A stretch of 64,000 nucleotides of DNA. Origin: Phalacrocorax aristotelis. Its lineage: Eukaryota; Chordata; Aves; Suliformes; Phalacrocoracidae. Under the pieces are notes generated by a model that was given only the letters and a program-made list of their open reading frames with translations, did no database searches and was not told the DNA's origin. Positions 47,801-62,800 of this stretch are shown one piece after another. Location: NCBI RefSeq assembly GCF_949628215.1, contig NC_134276.1:130944125-131008124 (forward strand), read 5' to 3'. Position 1 is the stretch's first letter; every line of letters starts with the position of its first letter. Both the position numbers and the translations under genes were made by a program.

Positions 47801-50800
47801 TTAAAAAAAAAAGAAACCCCCCAACCATCCAGCAATTAACCATAATTAAGAAAATATTTAATCAGAGAGACACATATTCAGGATGGTGTGGGGAAGCAAG
47901 CAGATTTGTAGCAGAAGTATCCTAGAACTCATCTTTAAACCAGGTTTTCATCCACTTTAACGCCTTCCCTTCCCCCTCCAGTAACTGCTTTCACAAAAAG
48001 AACACTTAAAGTTTGCATCTTCTTATACAGCTAAATGACTAAACATTACACAACGTAATACAATTTGGAAAGCAACAAACACTTTCAGCCTACATTTACA
48101 TGAGGAAGTTTAAAATCTTTCAGATCTTCCATTGCAGTGCCTGAATTACTGTTCAATTAAACAAAACTAAAGACAATAGCAAGGGCAGGGATTAGGCGTT
48201 TCTGTGATGTTACCTCCACTCACTGGGGTGCCACTGAATAGCTGCTTAGTTGCAGATTAAAGGTTTTCTAAGCGAACTATGTGAAAGCATTCAAGTTTTC
48301 TCTTTCCCAAAGATTTTGGGATTCTCACCACACAGCAGGACAGACAAGACAGTTCCAACTAGTACATACACTGTAATTAACTATTTGCAAGAGATGTGCT
48401 TGCACTAACTTTAATCTCACGGCTTTTGGATCACAGTAGAAGAGATGTATGGCCTGGATTTAGATATGTATTTTACAAGCTTGACAAGAACTTGTGGGTT
48501 GGTGCAGTGCTTTTATTGTTACTATTGTCCAAGCTAAAAGAGGTATACATGACCATGTTGCAATCACACCTCTTTTTGCAGCATAACCTTATCCTAAACT
48601 TATAAATGCGCTGCACACTTTTCAGCACTCATGTACAACATAGGCCCAATATGAGAAACTACTGCGGAGCTCCTTAAGGAATGATAAAAATCACAAGTTT
48701 CCAAGCAAATGAATGAAAAGAATATTTGTTTTGCTACCCTTTTCCTTGAAACAACTGACAACAGGAAAGAAACAGTTTTAACCATCAGTAAGCTACGGGA
48801 AAGCAGATGAGCAGAAAGGGGAATCCAGCCTTCCCTTTCTGTTAAATTCTCACCTGTCCTTGTGAGGACTCTGGACTAGAATTTGCATTTCCTATTGTGT
48901 CTGGCTGATGTAGGCAGTCACTTGTGTCTTCAGAGAAGTCTCTGAATTTGCTCAGCTGAGCTTTAATTAGAGAGTTCTGCCTTGTGAGCTCAGCTATCTG
49001 TCCCAGCAGATCACCGTTTCGAAATAACTCTTCAGCTGTGCTTTTTTTTCTAGTGTCACCTGGGCAGGACAGATTGATTTTCCCATGGGAAGTCTCCAAG
49101 TCTTCGTCTGCAGAAGGAATTGGTTGCCTTTGAGAAATGAGACAATTTTCCTCAGTTGTGCTCTGTGTTCTCAGGGAGGAAGGTGAGCTCCTTTCCTTGC
49201 ATGGCTCTCTTTCGGTGTTTTCAGGAGACTGAGAAATGGCTGTAAACACTACAAACAAGAAATAAAGGAACAGTAAGGAAAGAGACATGTGATCCTCATC
49301 AAGGAAACGAACAGTGACTTTATTGCATCAGGCTAGTAATAATCAAGCAGGAACTTGAATTGTAACATCTAGCCTGAATGGTGTTATGTTACTCATCAAA
49401 CTCGCTCTGCGCAAGATCCTGCTGCAGGAGCTCACCAGGTTTAGTATTTCATATTGCAAACAGTCTTACATTTACATGATTTAATTAGAGATTGAGAGAG
49501 AAGTCAGAGAAAAAAATAAATTGTTTTGAATTTCTTAGCTGATAGATCAAACACTACTTCTGAGTTAGTCCTCCATTTTCCAATATTCTGTTGCCTTACC
49601 TCATAAGCTCCAAGTTTAAATTTTAGTTCTGGTATTTATACTTGGTTGGTAACAAAGCTTTTAGAATAACCAAACAAAACTATACAAGCCTTTTGCAATA
49701 ATAATACAGTAGCTACTTACTCAGACCCTAAAAAAGAAGCACTCTACCCAACAAAAGTAGTTAGGTATTTTCTGTGGTCATCATTAGCAAACCGATAACA
49801 CACCACGCACACGACAACTATGTTACAGCACTGTCAGCTGCAACATGTTAATTTCAAGTTGGATTTTGTGATCAAAACCAGATTTTCCATGCTTTATATA
49901 CCAAATAGCCCACTCCTTCCCAAACTTCAGCTTCTGCCTCTTGAGCAGAGCATGACATTTAAAAAATTTACATATAAATCTGTTTTATGAACATTTTTTC
50001 ATAAAGAAACGTTTGATAAGTTTAACATTTGTAGAGCCATTCAGCATCCTTAACAGTTGTAAAAGAGTAACAATACATTTCTCACACAACTAAGCTATAG
50101 TGAAGTCCAGGAATGCAGTTTTATATTCTTGTTTCAAGTGACAGGCAACATCTGACATTTCTCAACGGGACTGAAGCCAGATGTTGTTCTTTGCAGAAAG
50201 CTACCTTTAGTTCACTTCGTCCTGATTTATTATGTGCCTCCTTGCAGCATAGGTGACCACCAAAAGCTTGAGCTAGATATAAACTTTCAATTGTCCGGCC
50301 AACTCCTTAAATCAAAGGACTTTGGGGTTAATTTTCTGACTTGGAAAAGACTTACAAAGCCACACAGCTGAAAGGGGGAAAAAAAGAAGAGGAGGGAAGG
50401 CATGACACCCCACTACTGTGCCATACTTCCTGTCAGCAACCATCAAGCTATCCATAGACATAATTACCTGCCTCTCAGCAACAGAGGGTTACAGGGGCCT
50501 AGCATGTTCTGTAAGATGCATGTGCTTATGATGACAGTTGCAGGAGGAAACACCTAATTTTGGGAGTCACAGAGGGCTTCCCTTCTGCTCACTTCATTAA
50601 ATTTAAATTATAAATACCTCCCCTAATCACCCCGATGAACTTTCCTCCTCCTAACAACCAGAATTGAGCTACCAGCCCACAAAACTCTCAAAGCCTATGG
50701 ATTCTGACACAAGACTGTGTTAATCTGGTTATCCAGCACCACATAATTTCACCCAAAACTTCTTCAGCCTCTTCCTGTGTATTAAATGAAACCCAGTGGA

Positions 50801-53800
50801 AACCTGCTCCCAAAGCTTTTAGAAAAACCTTGCTGGGAAAAATGATTGAAAGCAAAAGTTCACAGTCTACAGACATCCTGGTTTGCCTGCAGCACGGGCT
50901 GCAGAGACATTGAATTTCCAGTCTTCAGCAGTCCAATGATTAAAGGTGATGGAGGCTGGATTACACCACCAGCAGACAGAAATCCAAGATGATGTGCTGC
51001 ATATCATAGACAAAGAGCTATCAAAACCAGTACAAAATAAAAATGCCAATCTGGATTGCCACTGACAGGACTGCAGACAGTAGATGGAGAACTGCATGGG
51101 ACAGAAAGTCTAAAGGAAATCTAGCAACAGGCATAGAAAGAAAAGACATGCATATCTGGATGCAGAAGGAGGATATTCCAGCTATAGCACCAGTGTGTCC
51201 AAGCATATAAAAAATTTCCATAGAAAATACATCTCTAAAGGTAGTGCAAGACTGAAACGGTAACACGCTGCGGACTCCCAGGTCTACTACAGCCAGAGAG
51301 ATCTCACCATTCTGGAGGGGAGACAATTCCTGACTGCTCTTTTGGCGAGGTGGTGACAACAGCACAGCTGGCTGGAAGATGTGAGCTGGCAAGCTTCTAC
51401 TGGATCCTGTACCCCATGAGGTACTTGACCTTGGGGGAAACTTGAAAGGAAGTTCTTCCTCTGGGAATTTCAGTATATTTTCCCTGATGCCTGCATCAGT
51501 CCTGGGCTCAGCATAGCTCAAATGAGGCTTTTCTAAAGAAGACGACAAAGCAGGGATAAAAGTTTAAAAAAAAAACAAAAAACAACAAAGGCGGGGGGGA
51601 GGGGAGCAGAATTAGTTTTAGTGCAATAACATTGTAGGGAAAAAAATCTCAATATCAACTCTTGTGTTCAAGTATCTGAAAACACAGACTAGAGTATGTT
51701 CCCCACACACTCTAACTTCCTGCTGATCCACAGGTATAGAATTCTCTCACTCCAGTATAATACAGATCTTTACTGGCCTTAAGAGTAAGAAGAGCTCTTA
51801 CATGTAGCCTCACAATTTCAGGATACTAGTAAGACATCTGTCTGTAGCCCATGTGCAAGACTTAAATACCAGTTCCTCACAAGTCAGATGTCTGTAAGTG
51901 AGCTGCATTTGCTAATGTTCTCTTGAGAAAAGCAGACCTATGCCCTTGTCCTAATGCACCTATATTATAAATGTAACGGCAACAATGGCAGAGTAGAAAA
52001 CAATTTGAAGCTTTTTCTAGCTCTGTGATGATCTTTTTATGGCTTAATTAAAATCAAGCATTTGTTCAGTAAAAAAATAAGCTGTTATTCTGTATTTCTA
52101 TGATTCTATTTAACTACAACTAGTTTGTGTCTATATTGCCATCTATTTTGAACATACCAGGGAGGCACAAAATGAAAAGCGTGAAATAAAAGTTGTAGCT
52201 AGTTGTGAGACCACAGTAATTTTAATATGCTTATATCCCCTGCTCGTCAGTGCTACTTTGAATTCTCCCTTCACGATTTTGTTCAGGACATTTGTTCCCA
52301 AAAAGAGAAATAAGTGTAAAATTAATCAGAATATATCTGATCCCAAAATAGGAGAGAGAAAAAGCACCCTTCAAAGGCAAAAAGCCAGAGGAGGGTGCTC
52401 GTATAAAATACTGGTTGTGGTTCACACTACTGAGATTCTGAGAATGAATCTAAAACCTCCCACTCATTATTCAATGACCCTGGGAAGAAATGAGAAGGAT
52501 CTTCCTGCTCTGCTTCACTGTACAGAACTGCATTTCCGAAGTATCCTCCTCACGTGCTATTTGTCACTATGATATTCCCCCCTCTTCTCTCTCAGCCACT
52601 CTTCCTCTCTCCAGAGAAGTCCTATGGTAACTTATGCATGGTTTCTGTAATAAAACCAGCCATCACAAATGTTTCACACCCAGTCAGATGCCTTAATGAT
52701 ACACGGGATCTCCTTCTGAAGGAGGAAGAAATATTTTTGTAACTTTAGGAAGCTTTCCTCTCAGGAAGATGCCTTTTCCTGAGAAGGGAGACCAATAAGG
52801 AAAGAAGATTTGGAAATTCTAGTCCCGCAGAACTGCTGAATGGAAGGTTTGGAATTTGGGTTTTTTGGTTTGGTTTTTTTTTTTTGAGGCACACTTTTTT
52901 GATTGTTTGGGTTTTAAGCTTTGGGGTGGGGTTTTCTGTTTGCTTTTACAAAGCCTGGGGAAATCACAGAAATGGGATCCGGTCTGTGGCTTCTTCCTGA
53001 GAACCCCATAGAAACAGCCAGGAAGAATGTTTTTGACCACAAAAAAATGCCCACAAAAACAACATTTAACTAAGGAATACAAATAGCTCTAAGGAATCTT
53101 GGAATTCACACGGAGTTACTGGCCTTGAGAGCAAAACTGATGCATTTAAGCAACCGACTGGGAAAGGCAGCTGGGAGAAAACTCCATGGTGAAAGAACAT
53201 TAAAAGTACAAGGTGAATCATGTTTGGTTAGTTTGGCCATCAATGCTACTTGCTTAACTTAGCCTTTGTCTATGTTATATAGCACTCAAATGGTCACTCA
53301 CCTCTGATACAAAGCCACAAATACCAAGTAACAGACTTCTGCCTGATTAGTTAACAGGCCTCAGCAGCTGCTGTTGTTGGCCAGCAGCGACCTCCAGTGT
53401 CTTAGAGAAGAACCAATCTCATACTGTCAGGCTGCCTCAGCAACAGAAAGGTGAGATCCTGATTAAGTTGCATTTGTGGGTTGGTTTTTGTTTGTGTGTT
53501 TGTTTGTTTAGGACCCTGAGAAGAAACCTGATTTCGTAAACCATCTTAATGGGTGACGGCTACTCCCCTCCTGGTTTGTTTTTTTTTTTTTCTTTTAAAA
53601 ATACATTATGTATCACTTAAAGCTTAAGCCCAGGACTTGACTAAAAGATTAATCTTGAAGTCCTGATCCAGACAGAAAGTTGCCGATCAGGATGGTATAC
53701 AACCTATAATATTGTTAAAAAATAATCTGTAGCAAAACACTTGTACGCACAACAGAACCTATGGCACATGAGTTTCCAGAGGTAAGATACACGCTCACAC

Positions 53801-56800
53801 AAGAGGTATTCAAGTAGAAATCAATTAAGTACTAGATTTTTTACTACAGGAATAAACTAACCATAACTCCTGTTTTATCCTTCATACATGCATACACACA
53901 CCTTGGCTGTTTGCTGGACCTTTGCTTGCAGTTCCAAAATGGTTTGGACTTTGTTCTCTTCTAGGTTCTACTAAAGGGAGGCCTTTAAATGCTTGTGTGA
54001 GAGAGATCAGCTGTTCATCTGTTACCGTCATGTATTGCTGAAGCTTATTCTAAAGGAGGAAGGAAAAAAGAGAGATACAGAAACCTCTAGTCTAAGAACA
54101 TGAATTAGAATATTATATACCACAAGCAGCCCTAAGAAGAAATTTGGCCTCTGAATACCACTATGTGAATCTGTAAGAATCCGGTGAGGTATTAAATATT
54201 AGTGTCTCCATGCTTCCCATTTATTTTTCCTCCTGACTCAAATGAATTATTTGGTTTTCCTTTTCCTAACCCACTTCTCTCCAAGGTTGCTTTATTGCTT
54301 CATTCCCAAATGTAACCATTGAACAAATCTACCTCCACTGCAAACTGAAATAAAAGAAAATATATTACATCTAGTCTACTCTGTCGCTCCAGTAGTTTCA
54401 ACAGTATAGAAGCATGGAGGCAGATACTTAAACATTTAGATTGATGAAGTAAAGCTCAGTTTAATGGAACTAGCACTTTCTCAGGCTTTAAAGTTAAACA
54501 ACATACAGGAAGATAAAATGTTGACTTTCCAAACATTCCTTCCCCCTACCATGCCCACTATTATAATTCTCAGGCTCCTCAGTCAATTTTATAATTTTCT
54601 TCCTGTTTATTGTCAAAATATCTTGAACATATGCCAATGCATCTCAGCACATTTGCAACACAGCTCAGTATTCTAGCAAGTCATTCTTAGGGGGATGGCA
54701 GCTCAGTACCTGTATAGCAGTATTTTCTTCCCTCACTAGAAGTATTTCTGCAGTCAGAGCATCAATCAGTTCTCTGTGTTCATTCAACATCTCCTCATGC
54801 TGCTGCCTCATCACCTCTTTCTCACGCAGCTGTATTTCACTCTAAAGAGGGGAAAAAAGTTAAAAACCTACCATAACAAATACAGATTAGTATTTGGAAA
54901 CGGGTCCATATAATATCATACTGTAACGGCTCTTCCCCTTCTGCTAAATTGGCTTCATTACTGTCATGACAAAATCCAATTTTCAGGGCTTGAGAACTGA
55001 CAGAGAGCTTACTGTTCCTTCTTTGTTACTCCAGAACACTGTAGGGAGTTCTATACATCCTTGCTCTTCAGCCTTTACAACTTTTACAGGCTCTAGCTAC
55101 AGCATTCTCTCTCTGCATGGGTGCTGTTTTGTAAGTCACTGAATCTTCATGCAGTAACCAAATAAATTCAGGTATGCCGACGCTTGTCAGTAACCTGTCC
55201 TACTTGTGCCTATTCTTTAGTTCCCTTAATTCATTAATGAAGACAATTTTGACTAAGTAAAGGAGAAAGTAGTTGCTTTTTAATGTTTTCCCTCAGAGAG
55301 AAAAAGAGTTCTAGAGGGTTTCCTTTATTAATTTTTTGTAAAGAAGACAAAAGGGTTTATTTGCTAAGTAATCTGCTTAAGTGTGAGGCAAAAGACCTAA
55401 CTGTAGAACCTCTTGGCCTCAAAAGATGTTATCAATCTTATTTTAAGACAGACCACTGCAGTAACCAGACTTCCTGTACAAGACACAAAAGAATCTCTTC
55501 CACCTCTAATGGGTAAATGGAATGCACGCCTGCCACTTTTTTGACCATCATAACTGAAAGAGCAAAAACTACAAAGTCACAAAAACTCATCAGAATTAGC
55601 AGATAGAGCCCTTCCCCAGATCGTTGCCTGCATTTACTCAGTGGAAACCCTGAATAAAAGAAATACATCTTATCTCCAAAACACAAGAGATCCTGAAAAG
55701 CAACAGGGGTGCTATTTCCTGCTGCACAGACAAAATTAGAGCATGAGCTGCCTGTAACATACCGTAGATTATTTTCTGACGGCATTGGGACCAGAAGTGA
55801 AAAACCACCAAGGAAGAGGTATTAAGACACAACAGCTCTGCAGCTGCATAAAGTAAATGAATAAATAAATAATTTTGAGAATAAACCACAAATACCGTCA
55901 ACTAGACACAAAACAGGCAGATATACCTCCTTTAAACATATCAGAGACAAGCCATGCATTTTCTGGTTCTCTTCCACTAAGAGAGAACAGCTTTTCTGTA
56001 TTGATCCAAGTGAACCAGACTGTCACAGAAAATGGAAAAAAACGTACACAGTCCTATCTTTTGAGAAACCAAAGATAGCACAAAATAAAGACCTTTAACC
56101 CTGGTAGCAGTGATGAAGCCTATTGGTGCCTCAGATTGTCTGGATGAGCTATTGTATCTACTCATCCTACATAGCGTTAACCTCGTCTTGGAAGAAAAGT
56201 TCCAAGCAGCTGTGTGTCTTATATTTATGCATGAGCAGAGCATCAGGGTTAACAGCTGTATACATCCATTCCTACCATCGGGTAGGATTTGGGCCTGGTA
56301 TACCCTGAAAGGAGTACTACCTTCATCCTAGCCTATTGCCAGGTGTACCTCTGATCCCATAGCCTTTAACACAGCATCAGAATATGCAGAAGCAGAGACA
56401 GAGAAGATAGCGACACAGATCAATGAAGTATGTGTACACTCCAACGTTTTGCCCTGTCAGTCTGGCAAAAAACCAGCATTCTTAGTAGAATGGGGAAAAA
56501 AATAATTCCAACATTTGACAGATGACACTGAAATTCAGTTAGGAATCGAGTCAGGTTCATCCACTTCCCTTTAAGAATTTTGTATGGCTTGGCAAACATT
56601 ACAAAAACTTCTTTTTCCCCTTCTCTCTAGCCTCTTCTGTATTCACTGGCTGCTTCTTGGAGTTGCTTTTTTAATCACTCGTATTAATACAACTTTCATG
56701 AAAGATTCAGTAATTCAAGTTTCTCTTCCTACTTTTTTATATATAGTTTTGAGACTGAATTATGCAACATCCTTGCTAAATGCAGAAGAATTACGATCAT

Positions 56801-59800
56801 TTCTGCAGAAAAGCTTGAAAATATTTTTTTTATCCCCAGAAGAGGAGCAAATCTTTCTAGAAGCTTCAAAACCTCTTGAAGACCGGTTGTTTATCTGAAT
56901 TTAGAGGCTTTTAAAATAACTGCTGCAAAGTCACTTTCTTGAAATGCACTGCCAGCTGTAATTCAGGCATCGAAACTTTGCTAACTCTCCTGGCTAGACA
57001 AGACACATCTAGTGCACACAAACACTTGATTTATTCCTAGCATCACAGGGACCAGGTGTTAGGAAATACTCAGACAAGCTCTGCTTCTTCCCAGTGAATT
57101 CTCAAATTCTAACTGTAACTAAAGCTCCATGAAAAGGGGAAAAGTCAGTGAAGATTATGGACGCATGCCATCTATCTCAAGCAACTCTGAATATTAGCAG
57201 CCACACTTTGTAGCTTAAGCAACTTCTGCGTATTTCTGCTCATGGATTTAGGTAGTAAATCTAAAAAAGTTGCAGACAATTCTGCAAGCAACAATCAACT
57301 CCTGGAAGGAAGGAATGGTAAGACATCTATTAATGTAGAAACAACATCATAAAGATGCTCAGTAAAAATTGGGAATACAAGTAAGAGTCAGTATACATCT
57401 TTCAAAATAAGTAGTCTCCTTAAACACTCAGGCTCCTTGGCCTTCTGTCTGAATAGGATAAAAGCTCTTAAGATACCTTTAATGTTACATTCATAAAGAG
57501 AAAGCAGCAACAAACAAAGAAGGGGGAAAAAAAAAAAAAAGAGACAAAGAAGATCTGGAGTAGTTTTTGAGGAAGCCTGAGCGTCAAGAATAACTCATTT
57601 CTGTGGAACACAAATTAAAGACAATCTAAATAGGGTTATAACTGCAATCATAATATGAATTTGGTGTTATTAAATTGATGTTTTCCTAGTAAATGGAAAA
57701 CATGCTATTGGAAGTCCAGAAGATCCTTCCCCAGAACCGCATAAGAACCAAATTTAATACCTTGCTTTGGTATTACAACTTTAACAGAGAACAAGCATTC
57801 TTCTTTTAAAACATAAGACTCCTCAGCCAAAGTCCATCTTCTGACGGTAGCGGCTTTTCACTCTTGAACTGATTATTTACGGTTTGCTTCCGAGACATGC
57901 CTTAAAGTAAATTCTTCCATACAGAATAAATACAGGGTAATAGAAAGAATAAGTTGTTATACATCCAGACAAAAAAAAAATTAGAATACGGTGGGTTGGT
58001 TTGTTTGCCACCAATTATTATAGACTCTGAAAAGGAACCAAAATAGGCCAGTTCCACATCCATTAGGAATCTACTGCCTTTGCTATGAAATGGAGCACTG
58101 GGACTTAGATAACATCTTCTGCTGCGTCTATTAAGAGTGCAGGAACTGCCATAATCTGGTTCAAAATTTCACATAGGTCTGATGAATCTGTGAACTTCTG
58201 CATCTTGAGTAGCTCTGGTTTAGAGGTAAAATAAACCCCATTCTTTTTCTCTTTTCTTTTTTTTAAAAATAAGTTCTACATGGCTTACAGGCACTTGTCT
58301 TTATGGAATTCCATTGATCCCCAGCTGCACACTGCTATCTATAGTGAGCACTTCAGGTCAGTCTTGCTTAAGGTGAAGTTGCTGCTATGGATAGAAAAAG
58401 AGAGCTGAGGAATCCCTCAAAGACAACTGGGGTTTGGGTCCACTGCTCTAGTGACAATAGCATCGCCTTTGGGAGGCAAAGGAAGAAAACTTAACTTGTA
58501 CACAAGGCTGTAGTTAATCCCCTGCTACAACTCTGAATATATTTAAATAAGAAATTTAAAACTATTTCAATTGGTATTTGCTGCTAATAGCCACTGAGAG
58601 ACTTTCATTGCAGTTAACCCTGCCTCTTCATTAGGGATACCTGTTTCTAGCAAACTAAAAGTTTTAACTCCTAATTGTGTGCAATCCAAATAATAAGCAA
58701 TGATAATCAGACATCAAAGTAAACTGATTGGCAGCCAGCAAGGAGCAAAGTTCACATCTGTAAAGTAACTTTATACCTTTTTTCATTCACTCTACAGAAG
58801 CAAGTCAAAGCCTTCTCACCTCTTTAAGGTAGCGCATCAAACGACAGAGAGCGTTCACCAGTGACAAGGTAAACCCAGTGAGGCCTTCACTTCTCTCAGT
58901 TTTTTGAACCTCACGACCTGTACATCGCTCATATTCCTCCAATTCATGCTCCACTTCATGTATCATGCGGTTGAGAACACTTAGGCTAGATTTATTGTCC
59001 CTCTGAAGGTCAATGGGGATTGAATGAGCTGGAGAATCATCTCTCCTCTGTCTTGCAGAGTTCTGTGCAGTTTGTTTTCTTTTCACTGAGGGGGGAAGGA
59101 AAAAGCGTCATTGGAATTTCAACTTGTATAGAAAGCTTTGCAACACCAATGAAATTCCCTTGTTTATTGAAGTAAATCAAAGGAGAGGCCCTATCTTGCC
59201 CTGAGCTGAAAGAGACCATCAAAGAATGTCCCCTGTCATTTCAGTTATTTTCAGATCATCAAAAAACACATTTTCTGCCACCATGTTAGTACCTCTCAAG
59301 TATTGGTGCTTTTATCTTAGATACCTCTTTATACTTTGCTCCTCAGTTAAAAGCACGGAAACAGTTTGCCAGTGAACAGCCAGAGAAAAACATCAGCTGC
59401 TTTCAAGTATTTAGTGAGCAACTCTTTTACAACAACCCTTTCATGTTACAGTTTGTATCTGCTATCAGTCCCCACATAAAAATATAAGTAGAATACAAGG
59501 AGTGAAATGAATCTTAAGTCTGTGCAGCATAGAATAGAATAGCCTGTGCAGCATGGATCAGAAACAAAAGCCCTGCACAGGAGAGAACTCCACGGCTAGC
59601 AAGGTAATGGGTAGCATTAAGGTTCCCAGATTCCTACAGACTTTGCTTCACCAATGAACACGCAGAATACACAGGAATACACTGCACAAAGGGGTATGGA
59701 ATATCCATCCTTAGAGATGCTCCAGACTCGGCTGGACAAGGCCCCTCCAATCAGACTTTGGAGTTAGCCCTGTGATGACTTCCAAAGATCCATTTCAAGC

Positions 59801-62800
59801 TACATTTTCTTATGATACTAAGGACCTTGGTCAAAGGGAGATATGCTATTTTTAAAAGTACTAAACTTTTTGCTGCAATTTGCTTTTGTTTTCTTGAGTT
59901 CGGGTTCAGCACTTGTCTCACAGTGTAAGTGGAGTCTATAGTCTCTTCTTCGTCTTCATTCTGAAGTCTTGAATAGATTCTCTTGACTACACTGGTAGCA
60001 TTGAGGGCTGATTTAAACACAAAACAAAAAATACACATATTTAATATTTTGGGTATGTTCTTAATAGCAATATGTTTCAACGTCATTTTATTAGAAGAGC
60101 TGGTTTTGTAGTCTGGATATTCATCTGAGCCAAATTAGCACACGTCTCTGTCTCCCACCCCCACCCAGAAAACGGATTCTAGACAGGATCCTGTGAATAG
60201 CCTAACAACCCTTGAGAGGCTGTGATTTGGCAAATCCAACCTGACTGATCCAATGATGGAGAAACAGTTGTTGGAGTCAAAGGCACATTTGGTTGCTGTG
60301 ATAAGGGAGTTTTTCTCATTTCCTTTTCAGCCCACAACTGAGAATTCACCAAGGAATCTTCTTTCAATAACCGAAGTAGCCTACATTCAAAACAAGCATA
60401 ACAGTGAATTGTAATAGGACAACAGCATGATTCTAGGTTTTTCTGTACAGTCAAGAAAGACCTTTTTAAAATACAGGTAAGTTCCCTGCTCACATTCATT
60501 CCCAGTCTAAATGTTACAAGAAGTTTCCCTAGTATTCTGAGGGCGGGAAAGTAGGAGGCGGGGGGTGAAAACAGAAAGAGTAACTTAACTATACGCATGC
60601 AACACACTTTTAACACGGTTTAATCAGTTTCCAGTGTTAAGAAGGTGTAAACCTGAATGGATATTTGTACTGACCTGTCAGAATTGATGCTGGATTTGAA
60701 ATTTGGAGAGTCATGGTGTCCATCTTCTGATTGATAGATTGATAATACTTCATCTTCCACTTCATTAAGAGCCTTATTAGGAAACAACAAAGAAAACAAA
60801 AGGGACTTTCAGCGCAATTGCAGCTTGTCTTTAGGAAGAAGTTAGAAATCAATTTTCTGAAATTGTTTCAAGAAAAAAATAAGAACATTTGTTTCAGTCT
60901 TTACCTCCAAAACAAAAATATAAAAAAGGAAGAAAAAAAAAAAGGAAGAAAAAACACAGCACTCTGTGGGAAGAGTTTTGGGGGATCTTTTGTACCTAAG
61001 AAACACTAATACTGACAATTGTCTCTGAAAATAACACAGCAAGTGATTAATTCAATATCCAATATTTTATTTGGATTACTTGTATTAAATAAGGAAGACC
61101 ACACACTGTAGGATTAAAAAGCTTTAAAGACTGTACCAAAACAAATACAGATACATTATCAGGCAGAACATGGAAAAAACCACGTAATTTTAGCATTTCT
61201 AAAATTTCAGGCATTTGACATTATAAGCTAAACAATCTTGTAATGAGATCTGCAAAATGACATTTATATTCTGTGTGTTAAATGCAACCAGAACAAAACA
61301 CAATCCTATGTACCACATTCGTAGCAAAACTTAAGCAATCAAATTTGGAATTAGGGTTCCTCAAACTACCAGGTTTCTGTGCTTCTGGGTAGGCTTCACC
61401 AGATAGCCTTTAACTATGATTTTCGTAGGCACGTAAGAAAATCTCACAGGAGCTCAGACGACAACTATTAGTACACGCATGTTAAATTTAAGCCTATCCT
61501 GCAGCATGCATCCAGCAATACAGCTTATAAAGGCACTACGGTTAACTCTTCATATTAAAAAAACCCAGTAAACAAATACCACATCAAAACACATGACAGA
61601 GCAGTACTCAAACTCAAATTGCAGATATTCGTGCAAGATAGTAGGAAACATGATTAGAGAACCACAAGGTAAGTGACACCGTCACTTTCACTCCCTCAGC
61701 CCATTTGGTCTTCATCATGAGCTGCCTTCTGGGAGCGTCATATGCCTGTTCTCAAACCACAGTGAGCATTCCTGGTACAACTCATGTTATGAAAAGAAAA
61801 CAGAACACAAAGGCAATCTGAATGAAATTTCAAACAAGTGTAAACAGTTTTTAAACATAGAAACAAATCTAAATAGTTGTAAAAGAACGTGAATTATTAA
61901 GAGTTAAACTTGTAGGACTAATCGAGGCTGTGGAGTTAACTGGGATACATTAACATGTGTGCTCTCAGAAATATATCGGAGCCCAACTGCCTACGCCCCC
62001 ATATATGCAGACACAATTAGAAAATGAGAGGCATATTTCAATACGTAGCAATTAGTTAAATGACACAAGAGTTGTTTTCTTAGTCTGTAATTACTTTGTT
62101 CCTTGCTGATAATTCCAGAATTTAAAAGGGAGAGCATGCTAATACAAGACAGCTTCTATGAGACATAAGAAGTTGGTATCTCTCATATTCAAAGGTTAAG
62201 AAATAAAAAAAATCATGATTCCCAGAGTCTCACAAAACAAACTCACCTCCATTTAACACCATTGGATACGTACATTATCAACATGTTATCAATACATAGA
62301 AGAAAGGTTTAGGTCTGCTTGGAAACTCTACCTTTGAATATTCTTATTTTGTGCAAACAAAAAAGCTATGGGACATGCATGGAACTGAATATACATTACC
62401 TGGGAGTCCATGACAGATTCACTAAGGATGGAAAGCTGAGTGGGAGGATTGCATTTTTGTACAATGGGTCCTTGAGATGATTCTAGGTCACAATTAGGAG
62501 CCATTGTTACATTAGGGAAACCTAGAGGAATCAGACAAAATAGGGAAGAACACAGGACTCAGTCTGTAGAATGTTGCAGGACTTTGTAGGAAAAAGCAAG
62601 CTCCTGTACTTTGCACAAAACGGGTCACAGGGATGTTGCTTTAAATAACTGCCAAAGGCGGACCATAGAGCTTTCTTAATACATTCAGCCATGTACCAGG
62701 CTTTTGGCCATCCCACCTCTGTAAATACACCTGTGCAGAAGCAGCATGTAAGATGAAACAGTCATTATTAGCAAAAGAGAACAGCAGCCTACAGAGAAAA

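Larger units (their letters stand above)
44801..48853. other. SPICE1 introns j-k to m-n
   Basis: Four introns (44801-45635, 45724-46057, 46161-47374, 47547-48853) between the small 3' exons. I see no recognisable repeats. Confidence 0.5.

Noticed and set aside
51021-51307. Extension of the SPICE1 exon i frame
   Set aside because: The GTGAGA donor at 51307 and phase match with exon j show that the rest is intron read-through.
56584-56898. 104-codon plus-strand frame in a SPICE1 intron, with a hydrophobic start
   Set aside because: Antisense to SPICE1, no family features. AT-rich sequence easily gives hydrophobic frames.
60179-60240. Extension of the SPICE1 exon d frame to a stop
   Set aside because: Would end the protein early. 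Using the donor at 60240 restores the correct phase and the family alignment.
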